A stretch of DNA of 64,000 nt from an uncultured Carboxylicivirga sp. (GTDB lineage Bacteria > Bacteroidota > Bacteroidia > Bacteroidales > Marinilabiliaceae). Position 1 is the first letter of the stretch. Each line of letters starts with the position of its first letter. Positions 62,201-64,000 of this stretch are shown here, piece after piece. Under the pieces are notes generated by a model, which saw nothing but the letters and a program-made list of their open reading frames with translations, had not been told where the DNA came from and searched no databases. The DNA lies in assembly GCF_963668385.1 (NCBI RefSeq), contig NZ_OY764327.1, forward strand, positions 4,250,501 to 4,314,500, read 5' to 3'. Made by a program: the position numbers and the translations under genes.

Positions 62201-64000
62201 TACTAAGTAATACTATCTATATTGATGTACCTGGTGCAATAGATTTATTTGAAGTGACTGGTGATGAAGAAATATGTAATGGAGATATAGGTGTTCGGTT
62301 TGGATTATCTGGTTCAGAAAATGGTGTAACCTATACTTTATACAAAGCTGATGGTACTTTTGTGGGTGTTTATAATGGTTTAGAATTCCCTTATGTAAAC
62401 GAAGAAGGAGAGTACTATGTACTAGGTGATGATGGAAGCGGTTGTACAATAGAGATGCTTAATAGAAAATCTTTAGTTGTTAATCCTTTACCAATTGCAT
62501 ACGAGGTAACTGGTTCTGGTTATTATTGCGATAGTAATGGAGCATCAATTGGCTTAAGTGCAACAGAAGCAGGTGTTAACTATCAATTACAATATACACG
62601 CGGTGGTAGTACAATAAATATTGGTACGCTTAAATCTGGTCAGCTTGATGGTTCCGGAATTACTTTCGATGAGTTTGGACCATTTACAATAGCTAATTAC
62701 CCAGAAGCTGATGGAGTATTTACTGTTGTTGCAATTAATGATGTGTCATTATGTACATCTAGTATGAATGGTAGTGTAGTATTATCAGAAAAAGAAGCAC
62801 TACAGCCTATTGATCTTTCTTATAGTACATCATACTGTTCTGATGAGAATGGTTCTTTAATTGAAACTGATATTTCAGAAACAGAAGCTATTTATTCTTT
62901 GATCGATGTTAATACTGGTGAAATCGTAATAAGTGTAGACGGAACAGGTTCTTCAATTAGTTTTGGATATCGTAAGGCTGGAACTTATAGGGTGGATGCA
63001 GCTTGGGGCGAAGATGGTTGTGCCGTTGAAGGTTTATACCCTGAGTTTACAATATCTGAAAGCTATGAACCCGTAGACCAAGTAGTGACACCTGACGAAG
63101 TATCAGCATGCGGTCAAAGTGAAGTTACAATTAGTATAGAGCAAAGAGAACCAGGTGTTGTGTATTACTTATATGAACTTGGTGATTATCCAGATGGAAG
63201 CATGATTGATGTGTTAGATGATAGTAAACCTAATATTATTGAGTTTGCAACTCTGGCGATTAACCAAGATATAGAATACGAAGTTATAGCTGCTGGTCAA
63301 GATGTCTGTGAAAAGCTATTAGGTATTGTTACTGTAAGCTATAAAGACAGTCCTTCACCATATAGCATGTTCGCTATTGACGACTCAGGAGTTACAGTTA
63401 CAGATACTGCGAAATATTGTAATGAAGGTGTTCAGATTGGATTAAGTTCAACCGAAAATGGTATTGCTTATATTCTTTATAAAGAATTTAATGAAGAAGT
63501 TGGTTACGTTACTGGAAATGGTGGTTCAATGTCTTTTACTGGCTACCATCTTGGAGTTGCTAATGATACGATCGCTTATTCTGTACGTGCAATAAATAAC
63601 CAATCAGGTTGTAGTACAGAATGGACTGATACAATACAGGTTATTAGTCTTCCTGTAGCTGATAAGAAAGAAGTTTCTGTAGTTAATAATACTGTTTGTG
63701 GCGATAATAGTACATTAATAGTACTTAGTGATAAGCAGGATGGAGTAAGCTATTACCTAGATTCTAATGTACAAGGAGTAGATGGAACAACTGATATTAC
63801 GTGGGAAATACCGGCACCCGATATTAAAGGAACATATACCTATAAAATTTATGGTGCTATTAATGGCGGATGTGAAACCTTAATGGATTCTGTGCAAATT
63901 GAATTTAAAGATGGTCCATTAGAGTTTAGCATGTTTGCTATTGATGATTCTGGTGTTACAGTTACCGATACTGCTAAGTATTGTTCTCAAGGGGTTCAAA
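53281..64000 (+). CDS. Giant secreted PKD/Ig-like repeat protein (partial, at least 3573 aa)
   Basis: An open frame of 3573 codons without a stop to the window edge. Residues 1-29 are a signal peptide; 30-125 are a unique module shared with the preceding gene. About 225-898 hold Ig-like modules of three types alternating A-B-C-A-B-B-C-A. About 1081-1836 are three 252-residue units, each of three PKD-like modules. About 1837-2343 are six more PKD-like modules. From about 2431 on are some thirteen modules starting YC-x-G and containing GLSGSE-x-GV-x-Y-x-LYK. The missing C-terminus probably bears a type IX secretion sorting or gliding-motility-associated domain. This is a cell-surface adhesin candidate similar in style to SprB. 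Confidence 0.92.
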   Translation, partial: MEKNYTSLNKKILPVIAALLLTFGFINTAQSQSCVTYLHCDNGADVLLDCPDVPTWTEYFWEVTEKVGGTGNPGTVIPELTRVDGSDYYFTPSNVPAAYLNREILIVCVKGTPSNRQGQLWSAVRIIGAPDDSFTLTGDTEACLNSPFTLTLSGSQDFTISYKLYREGSGGVLLDWPGDNGPIDFTLSESTAGTYKYYVIAEGAACSSTIPADPANYPQVIVHSKPTITIGNDGPKCAGEDIQLSGGENGMITYSWSGPGGYSSSDQNPLLSNVSASDQGTYTLNITDGNGCENTATTDVTVWSLPEVTASNTGPICEDGSVTLQAAVTSGTAPYSFEWTKLPGSTVISTDQDYVIDPVTLSDAGTYEVSVTDANSCVASVADQTTLVVNDRPTVSLAYNNPVCEGLDLVLTATPAGGTTNYVTYTWYKNGSQIGTSAVNTFTIAATVAPDDDGEYSVTVVDDAGCLSDPALVDVTIHPRTQATADNDGPVCEGEDVQLTGGPGGMTSYSWTGPNGFTSGDQSPLLSTVTLAMAGDYTLTIVDGNTCTTSATTTVVVNERATINALNDSPVCEGEDVNLTSNVTGGTGPFTYSWTKLPSATEISNQAAFTLSNVTVADAGQYQLVVTDDNGCDAVAPSITNVVINPVATITADNDGPVCVDGTVAFSSTVTGGTGPFTYNWVYVPTGTTVSTLDAFTIDPATLADAGEYQLTVVDDKTCSPTPVSTILIVNQRPTVTISYNNPVCENEDLVLTATANGGSTVYTEYVWYKGGVEINRGASNTYTIAGVTPADDDIYSVTVQDDEGCISDIADVVVTVHPTPAVTAGNDSPVCAGENVQLTGGPGSMTTYAWTGPNGYTNGAQSPVLTSVTTAMAGTYTLTVTDGFTCTASASTDVIINDVNVGLSINPAPPGTKVCEYTNLNFVATASLGSGDYTYLFNVNGVDQANPTNSNNIVVSITQNTTVIVTVTDNVTGCSDSDSQTIEMVPAPSVSITSPVDGAEFCYGEPVTITALPYDADFTYEFFYNDGSGDVSLGAASNNNTITVTGGFTSDVSIYVITNNSFGCNSQSSDINLVINPLPVPTITGDLTPCENNAVTYTTESGMSNYVWTFTGGTIVSGGNGSDFIEINWTTPGSTTLSVTYTNTKGCDPSSATTANIEVGALPIITISGDSEVCLSETSIYTTELGMSSYVWTVNGGTIDSGQGSNSINVTWDTEGAGYVEVNYVNSVGCTLATPQRLVVNVNAIPTPTITGDFELCINEVKTYSTEAGKSNYQWVVTNGTIQGASDQATVDVLWDVETGPWSISVNYEESAASCSAASPTVETVTVNPLPVPTITGDLAPCENSTVIYTTESGMSNYVWTFSGGNIVSGGNGSDFIEINWTASGPTTLSVTYTNTKGCDPSSATIANIEVGALPSISITGNNETCLNTTTVYATESGMLSYVWAVSGGTIDSGQGTNSIEVTWDTPGGGYVEVNYVNTVGCTLATPYRIPVNVNNLPVPTITGDLELCLNEVKTYSTETGKSNYQWAVTNGSIQGATDQETVNVLWDVETGPWSISVNYEESAGNCSAASPTVENVTVNPLPVPTITGDLAPCENSVVTYTTEPGMSNYIWSYPDGQLVSGGNGNDFVEIRWPNSGSTTLTVNYTNTKGCNPLSATTVNIEVGEIPIISIIGQTEVCLDETITYSTESGMSGYVWSVNGGTINSGQSTNSIEVTWNTAGGGYVEVNYVNPVGCSLPTPERRVVTVYNRPTPTITGDLNVCLNDTKTYSTQTGRSNYVWIVTGGIIVGPADQESVDVLWDDAAGPWSISVNYEETAGSCAALVPTSEVVNVNPLPDPTITGPTDVCANTGGHIYSTDSGNGSYVWTIVGGPTVGTIDSGANSESVEVTWLTAGTQYIEVTYIDGNGCSPSAPKQYEVVVNALPVPTISGPATVCNGTTITYSTESGMSNYFWEVDAGGTIIGSNTNFEVTIQWTAINNQNIRVSYTDTNGCDAASASELTVNVTDLPNPTISGLDNVCEGHTITYTTESGAVNYDWQITGGTIVSDPTLSTVDVVWADPTAPTHEISVNYELFACPASSPFVLPVTVNPVPTVSLTGDNEACLNTTVTYTTESGQNNYVWNVTGGTITNSAPYSNEVTVLWDVVGTGTIDVNYQNGSGCYAVNPTQLEVQVHSLPIPTISGDAVVCNTYSSVYRTELGMSNYNWQLSGGGTIVSGDGTEEITVLWSTIGDYTLTVEYDDVNTCGVATPASMDITVQETPVPTIAGPVVTCNDNVSIYSTETGKQNYIWNVPVEGTIVSGDGTETISVLWNTTGTHTISVNYENLNGCAGLTATEMDVLVNPLSGVTLNATSTNVIVGTPIDFTANGTDVVNYVFKVNEVEDASHDGSATYTWTPTDVSDDNSIIRVIAETSTGCKDSAEIVISVFDGVIPTNVLPVEQTYCEGSPDALSIYVAPDILQGVTYELIRNEDNQLIASTNVTSPTTEVRWTHGVDGVDLSYVGVATYRVEAFWPAVPGDRVTMNGTAQITEVTLPVVQDMSPIGTVTDCNNYEITLLGSELGMEYELYIDGNPTGQTVPGDGNAITFGVQNAAGVYTIIGYNLLNSSCQVTMNGTFTIDVPGVAKFNLIAIGGSTNYCAGEDGIQLGLDGSEVNVIYQLKDNTGNTLDTQTGTGSELTFSGLYKAGTYSVIVEISGGCVFPMNNTVVIVEDALPVIYNVMAENDGHYCVDNPNGVEIYLDDQEDGVEYQLYRDNSPVGSPITGVTGSGILSFGSYTEEGVYTVSASNQATSCSEWMNGQVTVISDPLPTGFVVSTDGDYCTGGTTFIYLSGSETGVEYRWEREGDLATGAWITGTGSELSFEVSETDTYFIVARRNDGLTSCANEMLPRVTIAEKPYADLSKTLSIKTGTGLDCNNGAVIIVEDSEEGVIYELAKGGVRTGNTVVGIANQDVEFMAVVDKDATYQVYANLNGCEALLSNTIYIDVPGAIDLFEVTGDEEICNGDIGVRFGLSGSENGVTYTLYKADGTFVGVYNGLEFPYVNEEGEYYVLGDDGSGCTIEMLNRKSLVVNPLPIAYEVTGSGYYCDSNGASIGLSATEAGVNYQLQYTRGGSTINIGTLKSGQLDGSGITFDEFGPFTIANYPEADGVFTVVAINDVSLCTSSMNGSVVLSEKEALQPIDLSYSTSYCSDENGSLIETDISETEAIYSLIDVNTGEIVISVDGTGSSISFGYRKAGTYRVDAAWGEDGCAVEGLYPEFTISESYEPVDQVVTPDEVSACGQSEVTISIEQREPGVVYYLYELGDYPDGSMIDVLDDSKPNIIEFATLAINQDIEYEVIAAGQDVCEKLLGIVTVSYKDSPSPYSMFAIDDSGVTVTDTAKYCNEGVQIGLSSTENGIAYILYKEFNEEVGYVTGNGGSMSFTGYHLGVANDTIAYSVRAINNQSGCSTEWTDTIQVISLPVADKKEVSVVNNTVCGDNSTLIVLSDKQDGVSYYLDSNVQGVDGTTDITWEIPAPDIKGTYTYKIYGAINGGCETLMDSVQIEFKDGPLEFSMFAIDDSGVTVTDTAKYCSQGVQ
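53955..55975 (+). repeat. Ig-like repeat block in the giant protein
   Basis: About eight modules of roughly 80-85 codons alternate by type: A has GGPG-x-MT-x-Y-x-WTGPNG; B has VTGGTGPFTYSWTKLP; C has YNNPVCE and YTWYK. Each begins with a PVCEGED-like strand holding one cysteine, and a second cysteine lies near its end, suggesting one disulfide per module. Confidence 0.75.
56521..58788 (+). repeat. Three tandem 756-bp units (252 codons each)
   Basis: Units start at 56521, 57277 and 58033, with the same phase at 58789, so each is exactly 756 bases without indels. Each unit is three PKD-like modules beginning PTITGD-L. Copies differ mostly at synonymous third positions, which indicates selection on the protein rather than recent copying. 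Confidence 0.85.
60600..64000 (+). repeat. Third-class repeat block (about 13 modules) in the giant protein
   Basis: Modules of about 90-95 codons begin with a Cys-containing strand, for example at about 61185, 61455, 61730, 62524, 63418 and 63979, and contain the Tyr-x-Leu-Tyr strand and MNG near the end. At the end, the longer segment SMFAIDDSGVTVTDTAKYC recurs at 63364 and 63928, exactly 564 bases apart. Confidence 0.75.

Noticed and set aside
59278-62449. Minus-strand frames of 65-78 residues under the giant gene
   Set aside because: Short, antisense to the repeat-encoding frame and without coherent composition.

Overview
The window is an AT-rich stretch of a Bacteroidota chromosome, most likely a free-living or marine member of the Bacteroidales/Marinilabiliales. 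The evidence is the order DUF1599 - BT_3928-type DoxX protein - tpiA, a Bacteroidetes HU-related protein, DUF5686 and carboxypeptidase-regulatory outer-membrane proteins, a giant secreted PKD/Ig-like repeat protein, weak Shine-Dalgarno signals, and several promoters matching the Bacteroidetes -7 box TAnnTTTG. No rRNA, tRNA, CRISPR array, complete insertion sequence or prophage was seen.

Layout. 1-4.1 kb: a partial membrane-anchored protein, an MFS transporter, a MITE-like repeat, a four-cysteine protein and an RsmI-like methylase. 4.1-14 kb, mostly minus strand: a 1466-residue secreted protein with prmA, an aldo/keto reductase, a 750-base intergenic region holding an array of about 20-nt units, then the DUF1599/DoxX/tpiA operon. 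14-25 kb: a divergent locus. XRE regulator - single-HKD phospholipase D-like protein - small membrane protein are on the minus strand. YbjN-like - PspA - YqiJ/NfeD-like - flotillin - 1633-residue AAA ATPase are on the plus strand. A cluster of repeated ATATTTGC/TGCTAAT sites lies between the two arms. This membrane-remodelling locus is the most system-like part of the window. 25-32 kb: a TonB-like protein, a palindrome array, an HU-related protein, argS, coiled-coil and hypothetical proteins, and rocD. 32-35.2 kb: DUF554 membrane protein, a kinase fused to a RapZ C-terminal domain, a previously uncalled 44-residue zinc-ribbon protein and a MurU-like nucleotidyltransferase, plausibly a cell-wall sugar salvage set. 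35-41 kb: nhaA, an ABC exporter pair, a small-molecule kinase and an inositol-monophosphatase-family protein. 41-50.3 kb: an outer-membrane TonB-dependent barrel, GNAT, EamA transporter, SRPBCC protein, ATP-cone/PD-(D/E)xK nuclease, PAP2 phosphatase and a DUF5686 protein.

50.3-64 kb is accessory surface territory. It holds a second, inverted copy of the MITE-like repeat, two paralogous helical proteins, a 136-residue secreted protein resembling the N-terminal module of the next gene, and that next gene itself. It runs open for at least 3573 codons to the window edge and consists of three successive repeat families, including three tandem units of exactly 756 bases.

Functions rest on motifs read by eye and family knowledge. 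No database search was possible.
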